Positions 10,154 to 21,205 of a stretch of 64,000 nt of DNA are shown one piece after another. The stretch lies in assembly GCA_905221605.1 (NCBI GenBank), contig CAJNDS010002774.1, forward strand, positions 124,001-188,000, in the 5' to 3' direction. The notes under the pieces are model-generated. The model was given only the letters and a program-made list of their open reading frames with translations, did not search any database and was not told the DNA's origin. This stretch comes from Symbiodinium natans (Eukaryota; Sar; Dinophyceae; Suessiales; Symbiodiniaceae). The position numbers and the translations under genes were made by a program. Each line of letters starts with the position of its first letter. The first letter of the stretch is position 1.

Positions 10154-11517
10154 TCACGCGAAGAGATCGAAATCCCTTTCGTCCTCACTACTTGGAGCAG
10201 CATGAGCCGGATGCTGGGCGCCGAAGAGATCGAAATCCAGCTCTTCGTCCTCTTCTTCGCTCTCACTGGGGCTGGGAGCTGTAAGGCCCCGGTGCGTGGC
10301 CGCTGTGGCAGTCTGGATTAACACCCCATGTAGTTGCAGCCTCCCAAGCCTCACACCTTCTTTCCTCGTTGCGACGACTTGGAGCTTAAACCTCTGCACA
10401 GCGCGCTCGCACCTGCACGAGATCACGGTGCGGTACGGGATACTGCCATGGCACTTAGTGTCCAATACCAGAGTCCATCCAGAGCTCTCTGCAGCAGTGT
10501 AGACGAGCACGTGGTCTTCTGGGCCGATGTTGGCCACAAAGGACAAGCCTGAGAGAAACACTTCATCATTTGGCAGGTTCCAGGCGATCCAATCCCCGGG
10601 TCGAAGGCGGCCTTCAAGCCTGCCACAAGCTACCCCCGCAAGACCCCTTGGCTGTATTAGCCCTCGCCGACTGACTCCCACGTTCACACGATACCCGACA
10701 AATCCGTCGGCATCATTACTGCCAGCGCCAGACTCTGAGCAGAAGCTGCGCCACAAGGAGCTCAGCACGTCATCGGCATGTACCGTGTTGTCCACCTGGC
10801 TCAGCATCGCAATGACCCGCTCTCCAGCTGGATCCTGCAATGCTCGAACCTTCTCAGAAAGGCGCTCGGCATCCGATCGCAAAATCTGGCTTACATGAAC
10901 ATGCTGCTCAATGAGAGGAACAACAGAGCCCAGGCCAGAAGAGGCAGAATCGATCCCCCAGGAGATAAACAGCTCCAAGAGCTCCAGGTTATTCATGCAG
11001 AGCAAGGACGAACTAAATACTTCCTGCAGCAGCGCAGGGCCAATGGAAGGCCTGGTTTTCAGAGCCTTCAGGGGCCGCACCAGAATGTGATCGAAGCAGC
11101 TCTGCCGCAAGTCATGAAGGTTGTACCGATCCGCCAGCTCCAGAAATTCACAAGCCTCTTCTGGGGACAATGACTTCACGACGTGGTCCTCGCAGAGGTA
11201 CCGCAGCTTGCTCACGCCGTACTTGTCCGCGATCGCGGCCACTTCAACTACAGCAAATAAGCTGTCTTCCTCCAGCACACCGGCATACAGGAAGTGCAGG
11301 AAAGCTCGTACAGCCCGTGCAGAGAAGTCACGGATGACCACCTCACCCCGAACTCCCTCGATGAAATTTTGACTTACCATGGTCTCCAGCACGTCAGACC
11401 ACGCTGAAAGGATGAAGGACCACACCCGGAATCTCGATCTTCTCGCATTTTCCCCGCGTTCCGGCTCCGAGTGCTCCTCGACCCAAACCGTGAAGTCGCC
11501 GCTTCGGTTGAAGCATC
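10154..11517 (-). CDS. BTB/POZ-BACK protein with discoidin-like C-terminus (5' exon missing)
   Basis: A 454-codon open exon ending in TGA. In order: a BTB/POZ domain (about residues 5-115; GDFTVWVEEHSE, then RVWSFILSAWSDVLETMV and the FLHFLYAG region), a BACK helical domain (about 115-215; SPEEACEFLELADRYNLHDL), and a region at about 285-420 (DWIAWNLPNDEVFLSGLSF to GRLQLHGVLI) that resembles an F5/8-type-C/discoidin fold. The order recalls animal BTBD9. BTB-BACK proteins usually dimerise and often act as substrate adaptors for Cullin-3 ubiquitin ligases; that role is inferred. The acidic tail carries DFDLF twice. The open frame runs upstream past any Met and stops at TGA just before a T-rich AG acceptor (11518-11519), so the true start lies in an unseen 5' exon. 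A GT donor about 52 nt further upstream is one possible intron; exon 1 is not resolved. Confidence 0.9.
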
Positions 11518-11613
11518 CTCAAAAACAGATTTCACAGAGGCTGTTCCGAGCGCAAAAAAAACTACGCACCTGCAAGCACCTCAACGCACCTCTAAAGGCC
11601 TGGGCTCTCCTTT

Positions 11614-11640
11614 AAGCACCCCCTTTAAGCACCCCCTTTG
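11614..11640. repeat. 14-bp tandem duplication
   Basis: CTTTAAGCACCCCC is present twice in tandem, just upstream of the BTB-BACK exon on its strand. Confidence 0.6.
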
Positions 11641-11761
11641 ATTCCCAGCCCACACAAGCCGCTTCCTTGCAGCGCATCAGCCACCAGGCCCTTGCTCTCG
11701 ATCATCGGGCTCCGGATCTTCGGGTGCTCTCCAGGGAGTAGTGAAAACTGCGAAGGGAGGG

Positions 11762-11823
11762 CAATGGCTCACAATGGCTCACAATGGCTCACAATGGCTC
11801 ACAATGGCTCACAATGGCTCACA
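11762..11823. repeat. 10-bp perfect tandem repeat (CAATGGCTCA)x6
   Basis: Six perfect head-to-tail copies of a 10-mer. Because 10 is not a multiple of 3, all three frames are used in turn and the array stays open in translation; this is a repeat, not a gene. Confidence 0.95.
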
Positions 11824-12551
11824 CCTGTACTTCTCTCAATCTGTGCATAGGCGGAGGGACTTGATACGAACTGAAAGATGCCAAGAGTCCGGGCCAACTT
11901 ATGGAAAAGGATGTCCAACGGTTCAAGAGACCCCTTTTTGGGTGGAACCCGTTTGTGAAGAATCTTACTTGCCTACTTTTCACCCACAAATGAGCTGATC
12001 ATTGCGGATGCTGAGGCAGCTGCCAAGCGCGATGCCGTGGCGAAACAAGAGCTTCCAAAAAACCCTCGCCTCGGATGTGGATCCACTTGGGCTTGACAGG
12101 GCTGGCCTACTTGGGGCCGCTGCGGTCGGCGTTGAGTGGGTGGCTCTTAACGTCCCCGGCCCTCAGCGGCTCCCAGACACCAACCAGGGAAGGTGCCAGC
12201 ATCTTCGCAGCCGACATCCGCGCGACGATCTCACTGTCCCTGGCGTTGGGAGAACAGGTTGATCGTCGATGCTGTGGGTTGTGGCAGGACCCTTTTCACT
12301 GGAAATTCCTCCCTCAGTGCAAGAGCAGGGCGGAGGCCTTGGAGTCGCACCTCCTGAACAGCCTAAACTTTTTGAACCCTGTTTTTCCCGAGCGTAAACC
12401 CCAAGCCTGAGCCCTCCGAACACTTTATCTGGGGAGTGGGCTCCATGGACGCGGCCGTGAAAGGCCGACGGATGACCTGGCAAAGACACACAAATGCTTT
12501 TAGGGTTAGGATGCGGTTGCCCTTCTTCTGGCGCTACGTATTGCATCTAGA

Positions 12552-12592
12552 ATCTGTCTGTCTGTCTGTCCTGCTGTTCAGCTGTCTGTCTT
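12552..12592. repeat. (TCTG)n microsatellite
   Basis: CTGTCTGTCTGTCTGTC, then an interruption, then CTGTCTGTCTTGG. A short interrupted tetranucleotide. Confidence 0.6.
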
Positions 12593-13064
12593 GGCCTTGT
12601 TTTTCATTGGGGGAGGAGGTTGGGATTTGGGGTGTTTAGGGCGTTGAGGGTCTTTAGGGTGTTTGGGTTTAGCTAGGGGGCGGAAAGAAATCAAAAACAA
12701 CAACACACAACACCGTTGGTCGACCTCGGACAGGCAAACGCCCTCCTCCCAGGTGACGATGGCTACCTCGCAAATTGATGCTGTGAGGTGGCGCGTTTGG
12801 CGTCGAGGGCTTCGGATTCTACGTAAATTTAGGGTGCAGGCTGCTTTGGTGCCCCCCCCCCCCCCGGCCTCAACCATGACCCTTGACCAGCTAGCAGACA
12901 CGATCCTGCGGCCGGCACATCCCAGAACGCCATCTACACCCAAACCCTCAGCCCCAAACCATAAAACGAATCCCGGGGCCCTAGGCAAAAGCCTGAACGA
13001 TCTAAAAAGGAAACCTCCCTGCACAAACCAAACTGCAGTAGAATCTAAACCGTCGGCCACGAAT

Positions 13065-13345
13065 CCCTGAACCCTAAACCCCTCAACCCTAAACTCCTCA
13101 ACCCGAAACCTCGAGCCCCTCAACCATTCAACCCCTAAAAACCCCTAACCCCTGAGCCCTGAACACCCCTCACGTCACGAAGCCCTATCGCTCTCAAACC
13201 CCTCAGGCCTCAGAGTTGCCTCTGCCCATTGGCCGCGGCAGCGACATGCGAGGGGCCTGTGTTGTTGCTTTTTTGGGGGTCAGGGGTTTAACCGGTTAAG
13301 GGGCTTGGGGTTCGGGGTTTCAGTTGAGGGTGACGGGCTTGAGGG
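13065..13345. repeat. decayed telomere-like patches, both orientations
   Basis: 13068-13200 carries CCCTAAACCCCTCAACCC-type units; 13268-13345 carries GGGGTTTAACCGG and GGGCTTGGGGTTCGGGGTTT in the opposite sense. They are separated by about 70 bp of unique sequence. Confidence 0.5.
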
Positions 13346-14001
13346 GTTGAACGTGCAGGGGGCTCAGGGTCTTGATGGTGTCGCGCTTTCTGGCGCCGAG
13401 GTGCACGCAAAGATGCGCTAACCGAGTTGGAGTTTCGGGTTCTCAGGGTTCGGGCGCGCTAGAGGGGGCCTCGGGTTGGGGGGGTGGAAGTACAGGGTTT
13501 TCCTGGGCAGTGGGCTTGGGTAGTTTCGGGGCTCACAAAGGCCCCAAGGCCTCCACTGTGGCGAGCGAAGACCGGATCTGCTCAAGCAGCCGGACCTTCG
13601 AGCGCGGACTTGTCGGGGCCAAGTGTTCTCAAAACTGAGAAGTGCGATATCCGGGGCGTTTTCAGATCGCAACGCTCTTTGAACTCAAGCATGGCCTCCT
13701 GCAGCCTTTGAAGGCTCGAGCCGAAACCTATTTAAACGTCAACCCGTCGCTTGAAGGAAACATTCGGCACCCTCTCCTTCCTTCCCTCGAATTTTACACG
13801 CAAGTCCCTTTCCAACTTGGGTCGACCTCGTGCTGGAGATCCATCTGCTGCCGGGCAAAACGCGCAAAGTCGAAGAAGGCCTCTTCCACAGAGCACCTGG
13901 GCATCGAATGCCAAGCCCCAACTCCTGAATTTGTCCTGGATCTCCCAAGTCCATGCATGCTCTCGTTACACAACCGGTCTCCTTTTCATTTTGCCGTCGA
14001 G

Positions 14002-14118
14002 ATGCTCGAGAACACCCAGCCGGCAGAGAAGCCGAAGAACTGTCCCAGCGAGGAGAAGATCGGCCTTGCGAAGCAGTTTGAAGGGCCCATCAGGGACAGG
14101 GGCCCCATCATGAAGTGA
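14002..14118 (+). CDS. candidate C-terminal exon, unknown protein
   Basis: A frame of 38 codons plus TGA, starting right after a T-rich tract and an AG acceptor (T-rich CCTTTTCATTTTGCC, then GTCGAG). Composition is strongly coding-like: charged and polar, with PAEKPKNCPSEEKIGLAKQF near the middle and DRGPIMK at the end. The first codon is ATG, so it could instead be a tiny independent ORF. No family recognised; upstream exons not identified. Antisense frames here are much less protein-like. Confidence 0.35.
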   Translation: MLENTQPAEKPKNCPSEEKIGLAKQFEGPIRDRGPIMK

Positions 14119-14119
14119 A

Positions 14120-16420
14120 GGGATGATCGAAGGTCCCCCAAAACCCTCTGCTCCCGCCAGCTTGTCCCGATAGCCGCCCTGCCTCGGCACAAAGCTTCAG
14201 GCCAGGCCTCCGAGCCCTGCGGCAGGAGAGGCTTCAAGAGAGGCGAGTGAAGCTCCGGATGGTTGCGCTTTGTTGCACCTTTCCTTATGACCTTCTCTGC
14301 TTCTGAGGCTGTTCTCGAGAGTTTGGGAGAGCTGGAGGCTCGGAGAAGCGCATGCATTACGACCAGGCGTGTCTGCCGAAACAAAGGCAGTGGCTCTAAG
14401 TCAGAGACTGCAACCTTCAGACCAGGGCAGCGAGGGACGGATCACCAGCATCGGAATCGTGAGATATCCAGCACCAGTACTTGCCGGAGGGAAAGCATAC
14501 AGCGTGCCAAGCAGCTTAGCGGCGAAAGCCAGCAGAGTTGCCTTTCGTTGCCTTTCGTAAACTAAGACCACCACCGTGCCGCTGCTGATGCTCCCCGGCT
14601 TCACGCGACAAGTGACAGGCGTCACACTCCTGCATACCACCGCGTCCATCGGCGCGGGGCGGCCACATAACCTTCCCGTCCTTCTGTTGCATGTGTCTGA
14701 ACCGACAAGTTCAGAAAGAAAGGGAGCCCCTAGACTGCACACTACGGAAACCTCAACATCCCAACGCACGAAGCCTGAAACACCAAACCTGGAAGCCCAC
14801 TTTCCCCCAGCGCGGTACCTCACTGCGGCACTCTGGGCGCCAGGGGCCTCGCATGGGAGCTGCGGGACCCCGACTTGATAGGGTTCAGGGAGTTGAGGGT
14901 TGAGGATTCATGGTCTCCAGCCGTCTAGCAGACCTTCAGCTTCATTCAGCGATGACTCAGGTCGCCCAGATGCCCTCGTTTGACAGGCCTGGGTCCGGAA
15001 CGTCCTACACCTTAGAAACCATTTGCGGACAGTCCGGCAACAAACCTTATAAAATACGAACCCTCTAACAGTTCTCTAACATCCTCTAACCCATCCTGAA
15101 ATATTCCTAAACACCTACCTTGGTTCCGGGTTCGCCCTTCATCATCCTTCAAGCATACCAAAACCTGGCCTCGGCCACTTTGGTCCGGCGCTTGGTTTTT
15201 CGGTGCCTTCGGCACACTTCTTGGGGATCAGGAGCTTTGGGCGGAGGAGAGGGAGAATTTCTTCGCTGTGGGCTCGTGCACATGGTCCGTGGCGAAATCT
15301 CCAGAACTCTCTGAATTTGTGCCAAAAAAGAAGGCCTGTGCACTATGGAGTTCTAAAGCGAACAGAGAGCTTAATGCACCTGAATATGCAGGGCCAGGAA
15401 AAGGAAGATGTGAAGATGCTCACAACAAAATAGTTGCTTCAATAGGCTTCTATGACGCAACTGGAGTTGGTCAACTCCTTTCGTGTAGTTATCACATTGT
15501 GACTACCCTTTGCCCTTGTGACCCTTGGAGAGTTTTGCGGTCTTGACAGGGCAGGAAGCTTGGGCTGCGCGCCATGGCCATCGCCAAAGCGACTTCGCAG
15601 CTTTCGCCTGCTCAGCGGACGGCCTACCACAGCCTACCAACCCCTGGTCTACTGATGCAGTTCCCTTGCCCGAGACAACCCATCTGCCAGCCTTTTCCTG
15701 AAACTTTGTCAGCTGATTCTCGCACAGCACCGCGCGGAAGATCTGCGCGGGTCAATGGAGAAGGGGCCCGGGCAAAGGGAGGTCACTAAGGTATTGCCCT
15801 CGAGACTCAATCCGAAGATGCACCAAGGAGCGCGAGAGGCAAGAGGGCCTAGACACCGACAGCACACCCAGATGCTGGCTTTACCATATCAACATCATAG
15901 CATAATCATACTACAGTAAGGTACCTCAGAAACCAAAATGTCGTTCTGAGTTCCAAATGCGACTCCAGGGCTCACCAAAGCCGTCGTGTCATGGCCGAGC
16001 TGCTCTCATACAGCGGCGTGCGTTTGCGCGCCCCCACCCAGCCTCCACAATGCTGTCCGCACCCCGCGGCAGAATGTCCACGAGCAGCGCCTGCGCAAGG
16101 CACAAGCAGACTCCTGGGGCCCTGCAGAGTCCTTAAGCCCGTGCATTCCCTTGATGCCTCCCAAGCCCTGACACTGAGCTTTAATGTTGCACCCGCAATA
16201 TTCTAGTGGGACGCGATTATGAAAAGTTTTCCGGCTACTCGGCATCTTGACCCTATGTTTTGGTGGTCCGCTACAATGAAAAGTTTTCGGGCCGGGACTG
16301 TTGTTTTAACGGTGTTGAGGTCCAAGTTCTTAGTTTGAAATACAACACTCAGAACTCAACCTCCTGACCCCTTCCCTGCCTGACTGTTTGGGGTCTTGTT
16401 TTATTCAGGGTCCTTGTCTG
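14120..16420. other. no recognised gene
   Basis: Several 60-140 codon open frames overlap on both strands, but none has a recognisable domain or convincing splice borders. Confidence 0.35.
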
Positions 16421-16422
16421 TT

Positions 16423-16447
16423 GGGGGGGGGGGGGGGGGGGGGGGGG
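16423..16447. repeat. poly(G) run of 25
   Basis: Twenty-five consecutive G. It is capable of forming G-quadruplex structure, and its exact length is likely to be uncertain in any assembly. Confidence 0.9.
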
Positions 16448-16449
16448 TT

Positions 16450-18060
16450 ACATTATTAAAGCAGGTCCAACATTAGGAAGCGGCGATAAGCGGCATATCC
16501 CAAAGCTTCCCAAGCAGCCTGCGACCAGTCTGCCCCAAAGGCCGTGGTGAGTTGGGACTCGAGCTCCTCGAAAAATGCTGTTTTAGGATTTGGGGTCTGG
16601 ACTCGGCCGTTTGGGGCGTAGGGCGGCATGCGGTGCTGGCGGTAGAACGACTGCGACTCTGAAAGTGCTGCAGCCCACCCTGAGCCAACGAATCCTCAAA
16701 CGGCTTTTCACCGCAAATCTTTGCCTTCTCAGAGTGCCGCGCCGGGAAGGTCCCCGAGGCCAGTGGGGGTGACCGGCTAGCGCCGCCCGACTCCTGGCCA
16801 GTTGAGGGCCCGCCACAGCACGGTCTTCAGCCCTCTGCGGGGGGGGGGAACTTTCAACACCACAGGATATGGCACATCTTCGCCGCTCCGACAACATCAC
16901 CGAGCATCACAGAAGTCCTCCAGCATCCCTCGTGTGCCCCAAAATGCCCTGGGACGCTCCTGGTCCCGCAGCATCGCCACAAGGCGCCCCACGGGCCCGG
17001 CATGCAGCGCCAGGTCTGGCCGGAGCACGGCCACCTGAGGAGCAACGGCACAAGCAACGGACAACGGAAAGAACTGAACATCACGGCAGATTTGGGTGAT
17101 TCGGAACATGTGTGCCAAGGACAGGAGTGATCGAGAGTGCGCGCATCTTCACTTGGACCTGCGGTGGTTAGCAGTTCGCCCAGCTCAGCCCATCGTATCC
17201 GAAATACTCCAAGTCGAAACATCCCGAAGCCACAAGACCCTAAGACCTTCAAAAACCCAACAAGCCAAACTACTTCAAGGCCGGGAAGGGCGATAAAAAC
17301 TCCCCCTGAAAAACGAAGCCGCACTTCCAGAGTGCCCCCGCCCAGCGCGCGAGCAGCGTGGCGAGGGGCACGTCCCGGCGGAGCCGGGCTATGACCGAAG
17401 ATCTGCGGGGTTTGGGACGGTTCATGGGGAGTGCTGAGGATAGAGGGTTCAATGCCTAAAACAATCGGGCGAAAATCCTTCCCAGCAGCCGGGGATACAG
17501 ATAAATTTAGTTACCTTGAAGTTTCGTGTCTATGTTTTTTCCACACCGCTGGATTTTGGGCTCCGGGCGATAGCCAGCCCAGCCAGGCACGCTCCTCGCC
17601 CGCCAGGGCGACCAAATCCACCTCGCACTACAGGGCATCGCAGCAACCCGAAATCCCCTTAACTGCCCATGCCCGGCACGGTCAGGGCTTCAATCTTTTC
17701 GGGTTTGTAGGGTTGGGCTTCAAAGATATGCCGTGGAAGACACCAGCACTGGGGGGCGTAATATTCGGGTGCATTATGGACATGAGCGCTTTTCTGCAGG
17801 AGGTCATTAGCTTGCAGTTGCACCGCACTGGTGTGTCCATACACCTGAAGCGATGTCTGATTCTGTGATGGACGCTTGCTGCACTTTGCGTACAAGGGCG
17901 CAGCCGGTCGACTCAAAGCACTGCCGCTTAAGGCCAAGTTAATTCGGGAACCACTCAGGCAGGATACTGCCAGACACTAAGACACTGCGAAACACAAGAC
18001 AAGCTGAGGGTGTCCACGCATTCTACGCAAAAAAGTGCTCTTAAGTGCTCTCTGGCACAG
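16450..18060. other. no recognised gene
   Basis: Open frames of 60-156 codons occur on both strands (for example 16854-17324 minus) without domain signals. A G-run of 9 lies at about 16840. Confidence 0.35.
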
Positions 18061-18072
18061 GCACACCGGACC

Positions 18073-18907
18073 TTAGAAGTCACCTTTCTCATCAGCTGGC
18101 CAGCGCGGCCAACACCAGAAGTTTAGGCAGTTGGTGACACATCCGCGATCCCACCGGTTTTTGCTGGGATCATATACGAACGCACCACGGTCGAACAGCT
18201 CATTGTACTCGTCATCATCGAGACTGTGCACCGGAACCCTGTCGCCCTGGCTAGTGTTGTTGGCGATGAAATGAATGTTGTCTTTCCATTCTTTGGCAAG
18301 CTCGTTGCGGCACACCAGTCCGACATGGACACGGAAGATGGGGACCTCCACAACCAGCAGAACTACACAGTAGGTCAGGTGAAGCATGATCCATACCTCA
18401 CCCGGAAAGAAGGCGCTTCTGGCCATGAGCGCCCCTACGTAGACATCCAGGACAATGCCAATGACGCCGACCAGCGTCAAGAAGAAGAGCATTAGGACAA
18501 ACTCGCGGTGATTGAGCAGGGCGATCGTGTTGTTTATCCACTTGCAATAATGGTCATACCGGCGCACTGGGCGAGGATATTGCCATGACTTGTGGCTGCG
18601 TTCTGGAAGCTTTTGCCCTTTTTCTACGTCTACGTCTGCATCTGTTAACTGCACCTTGCGCTTTCGTCGCTCCCGAAGCTGGCCCGGATCAGCCACCGCA
18701 CAATACAGCATGCATCCGAAAGGGGTTCCATGCAGAAAAGATGACAGTAGCCAGAGGATGCCTTTCGGCAAGCCAGTGTGCGCGCAAATCAACGGGACGT
18801 GCACGAGCATCGTGCACATCCATCCTGCGCGGGCTCCCGTAGAGATACTAAGAGATATCCGCCCCCATAAAGAATCTCCAGGCAAGGTGCTTGCGCTACC
18901 CTGACAC
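18073..18907 (-). CDS. DHHC-like palmitoyltransferase, dinoflagellate DHYC variant
   Basis: Main exon of a membrane protein of the zDHHC S-acyltransferase family, which transfers palmitate to cysteines of membrane proteins. Visible in order: a hydrophobic pair before a DPGQL motif (the family's DPG), the core RRYDHYCKWINNTIALLNHR at the position of the DHHC domain, two further membrane segments (about FVLMLFFLTLVGVIGIVL and WIMLHLTYCVVLLVVEV), and a C-terminal PaCCT-like pattern NRWDRGCVTNC. The core is DHYC, and the usual HCxxCxxCV before it reads KSWQYPRPV, so three zinc-binding Cys and one His are missing. I recall this substitution pattern as shared by a dinoflagellate subfamily; catalytic activity is therefore uncertain. 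The first in-frame ATG falls inside the first membrane region, and the frame continues upstream, so an earlier exon supplies the start. TGA/TAG-terminated 3' end is intact. Confidence 0.85.
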
Positions 18908-18943
18908 CTTGAAGCCAAAAACCCATTGAAAACCCCAAATCAC

Positions 18944-19095
18944 CTGGAAATCAACTCAACACCCTCCAGACCCTCTCCTAAAGCCGTGGATGCCACCAGC
19001 ACCGGTGGCAGCAGAGGTTTGAAGTCAATGCCGAGGTAGACGAAGTCACCCCGGGGCCGAGCCTCCTCCTCAGGCTCCTGGCGTTGGCTTGGCAT
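18944..19095 (-). CDS. possible first exon of the DHHC-like gene
   Basis: From an ATG at 19095-19093 a frame runs about 50 codons (MPSQRQEPEEEARPRGDFVY, then GIDFKPLLPPVLVAS) to TTTCCAG. It is followed by GTGATT and, 36 nt later, TTCAAG, after which the main DHHC exon continues in the same phase (AG|G joins to give AGG then TGT). The 36-nt gap would be an unusually short intron and itself looks like decayed GGGTTTT repeats. The peptide has no recognised domain. It could belong to a different gene or be a chance open frame; the exact in-phase join is the main support. Confidence 0.35.
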
Positions 19096-19473
19096 TGCTT
19101 TTAAGGATGCCGGTACTGGGGCTGCTGTAAGTAGCCAGCCTCAGACTTTCAGCAGGAGTCGAGTCAGGTGTTGTTCTGCACGTCAACCCCTACGGACTGT
19201 TTCTGGCCACCCTTGCCGCACCGCACGAGGCCCCGAGTCCCTCTAAACATCTCAAATCCGAAAATGCCCTAAACTTCTTACACTCCGCGAAGAACTCCTC
19301 TCAAAATCCTATTGAAGACCACGTCAATCCTGGTTGGCCGAGGTGGGCGAAGTCGCTGTCGTCTCGGTCGGCTCTCCCAGAGGCAACTGCTCTTCTGGGC
19401 TCTCTAGCACCACACAGCGGGCCTTGTTTGTTGAGATGCTTGCTGGCTTCAAGGACTATGGCCCACAAGTACT

Positions 19474-19920
19474 TCACACGCCCTTGATCAACATAAAGAA
19501 CATAGCGACAGAGATCAGTAGAGGGTTTACTATCCGTAGCGATCTGGTTATTAGTGCTCCGGACCTTGGCATAAACGACTCATTAGCGCAAATGCCCCGC
19601 GATGTCAGTAAACGTGTGCCCGCAACATCTTGTAACACAGGAAGGCTAAATTGCGATGGAGTAGCTGGCTGCCCAACCATTGAGTACTGATGTGGGGATA
19701 TGATCTGCCGGCTGATCAAGGGCAGTGTTGACGGCTGCCCCGCTGTCATCGAGTTGCCATGCTGGAACACGCGTGCAGCCGAGTCTGCGTAGATGAGGTC
19801 CATTCTCTGCATGGTTGCGAGTGGACCTTCTCGATTCGAAATGCTGGGCGCGTCCTTCAGCCGCAAATAATGAGCTGCGTATTCAGATCTGAACTCTTGA
19901 ACGTACTCTTGCCTCAGCGC
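19474..19920 (-). CDS. candidate exon, unknown; hydrophobic C-terminus
   Basis: Open frame of about 148 codons after a CAG|G acceptor at 19921. It begins ALRQEYVQEFRSEYAAHYLR, is polar and charged in its first half, and ends in a hydrophobic stretch (LLISVAMFFMLIKGV) before TGA, so a tail-anchor or single membrane span is possible. It lies on the same strand as, and about 0.5-0.8 kb upstream of, the DHHC-like gene. No family recognised. It may be an exon of a neighbouring gene, or of a longer version of the same gene. Confidence 0.3.
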   Translation of the reverse strand, partial: ALRQEYVQEFRSEYAAHYLRLKDAPSISNREGPLATMQRMDLIYADSAARVFQHGNSMTAGQPSTLPLISRQIISPHQYSMVGQPATPSQFSLPVLQDVAGTRLLTSRGICANESFMPRSGALITRSLRIVNPLLISVAMFFMLIKGV

Positions 19921-19989
19921 CTGAGTCAATTGTCATGAGCACTGATGCACAGTGGCAAGACCCGGAAGAGACCCCTTTGGCAAGTACCG

Positions 19990-20135
19990 ATTGGGGGGGG
20001 GGCGGGGGGGAAATCTGAAATCTGTGGCATGCCCAGGGCTAAGCACGAGGCCCAGCGCGCGTGGTCGCCCTCTGAATCTGGGAAAGCCTCTGGCCTGAAG
20101 GAGCGATGAAGGGCTCGGGGGGGGGGGTGGGCGCA
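19990..20135. repeat. two G-rich runs
   Basis: Runs of 9 and 7 G at 19994-20010 and of 10 G at about 20117-20127, separated by unique sequence. Confidence 0.6.
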
Positions 20136-20614
20136 GGTGTGGGGTTGATGTGTCTTGGAGAGGTTTTGTCCTGGAGGGCAATGCTTTTTAAGGTTCAGGG
20201 CTCCAGGTGGATGCTAAAAGGACAGACAAGGCACAGAAGCCGTCTCCAATGAACAACAGTCTCAGGAAATTTTGGAAGCAAGTGCGCCGGACAGACTCGG
20301 GTGCGAACCACCATGCCTCCATGCCAAAAAAGCGCAATCTCCTTCCCTTCCCGCCAGAAAATATGTAACCCTCTCCAAACTAGCCCGTAGAATCTAGATA
20401 GCTGCACCTATAAGATTCCTATCATGAAGGATGGAATTTCCGATCAACTAGGTGGAGCGGACTAGATCCAACGGCGAGAACAGAACACAAATAGAACGAC
20501 AAGCCGAGCTGGCCTGCCGGCCAGGCGGCGCACCGCCCAGCGAAGCGCGGCAGCCTTGCGTGTTCTTGGGGCTTGTAGGATGTCAGGAATTTAGGGCTTT
20601 TGGTTTTTGGCGGA

Positions 20615-20880
20615 TCAGGAGACTGGCCAAGGGTGGAATAAGGACAGAATCATCAACTTGAAGTTGGAGGTAGTTGGGTCATAGTGGAGCTGAAGCTTGG
20701 CGAAGCGGGCCTGTCCATCCAGGGCCTGGCAACGAAGCTGCAGCCAACTGTTTGTGGAGTTCAGTGCTTCGGAACTCTGCCGGGACGGGAGCTGGGGGCG
20801 GCCGATTGCAACATTCTGGGGGCTCATGTCAAGCTCAGCGCAAATGGCCTTTCTGAACCCAGTACGTTGGCACGCCAGCG
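20615..20880 (-). CDS. candidate exon, unknown
   Basis: Minus-strand open frame containing GFRKAICAELDMSPQNVAIG and later LQLRCQALDGQARFAKLQLH, after a possible TTCAG acceptor. The pattern is protein-like but no domain is recognised. The opposite strand also has an open frame over the same bases, so strand choice is uncertain. Confidence 0.22.
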
Positions 20881-21205
20881 CATTCACGCAAGCGGCCAAA
20901 GGCGCTGCTTCAGGCTGACCCTCAATTTTGCAAAGGCACAGGTGGTTGGTGTTGGCCGAATGGCTTATCTAGGAATTACTCGATGATGAAATTCGACGCA
21001 CCCGTAGCAATGCTGCTTCACATCACGACCAAGTCTTTCACAATGCTTTACCTACCCTGCACCAAAATCCGCTGAAGGTCGGAGATATTCATGCAGACCG
21101 CGGCCCATGTGGGCTGAATTGGGGCCCTGTTTGCACCTCAACGGAACCGCGACACTCATGGTCGGGCCCCGGCGTGGAAAGGGTCGTGTCAAGGCAAAGT
21201 AAGGT

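Noticed and set aside
10778-11173. Plus-strand open frames opposite the BTB-BACK exon
   Set aside because: Shadows of a gene with clear domains on the minus strand.
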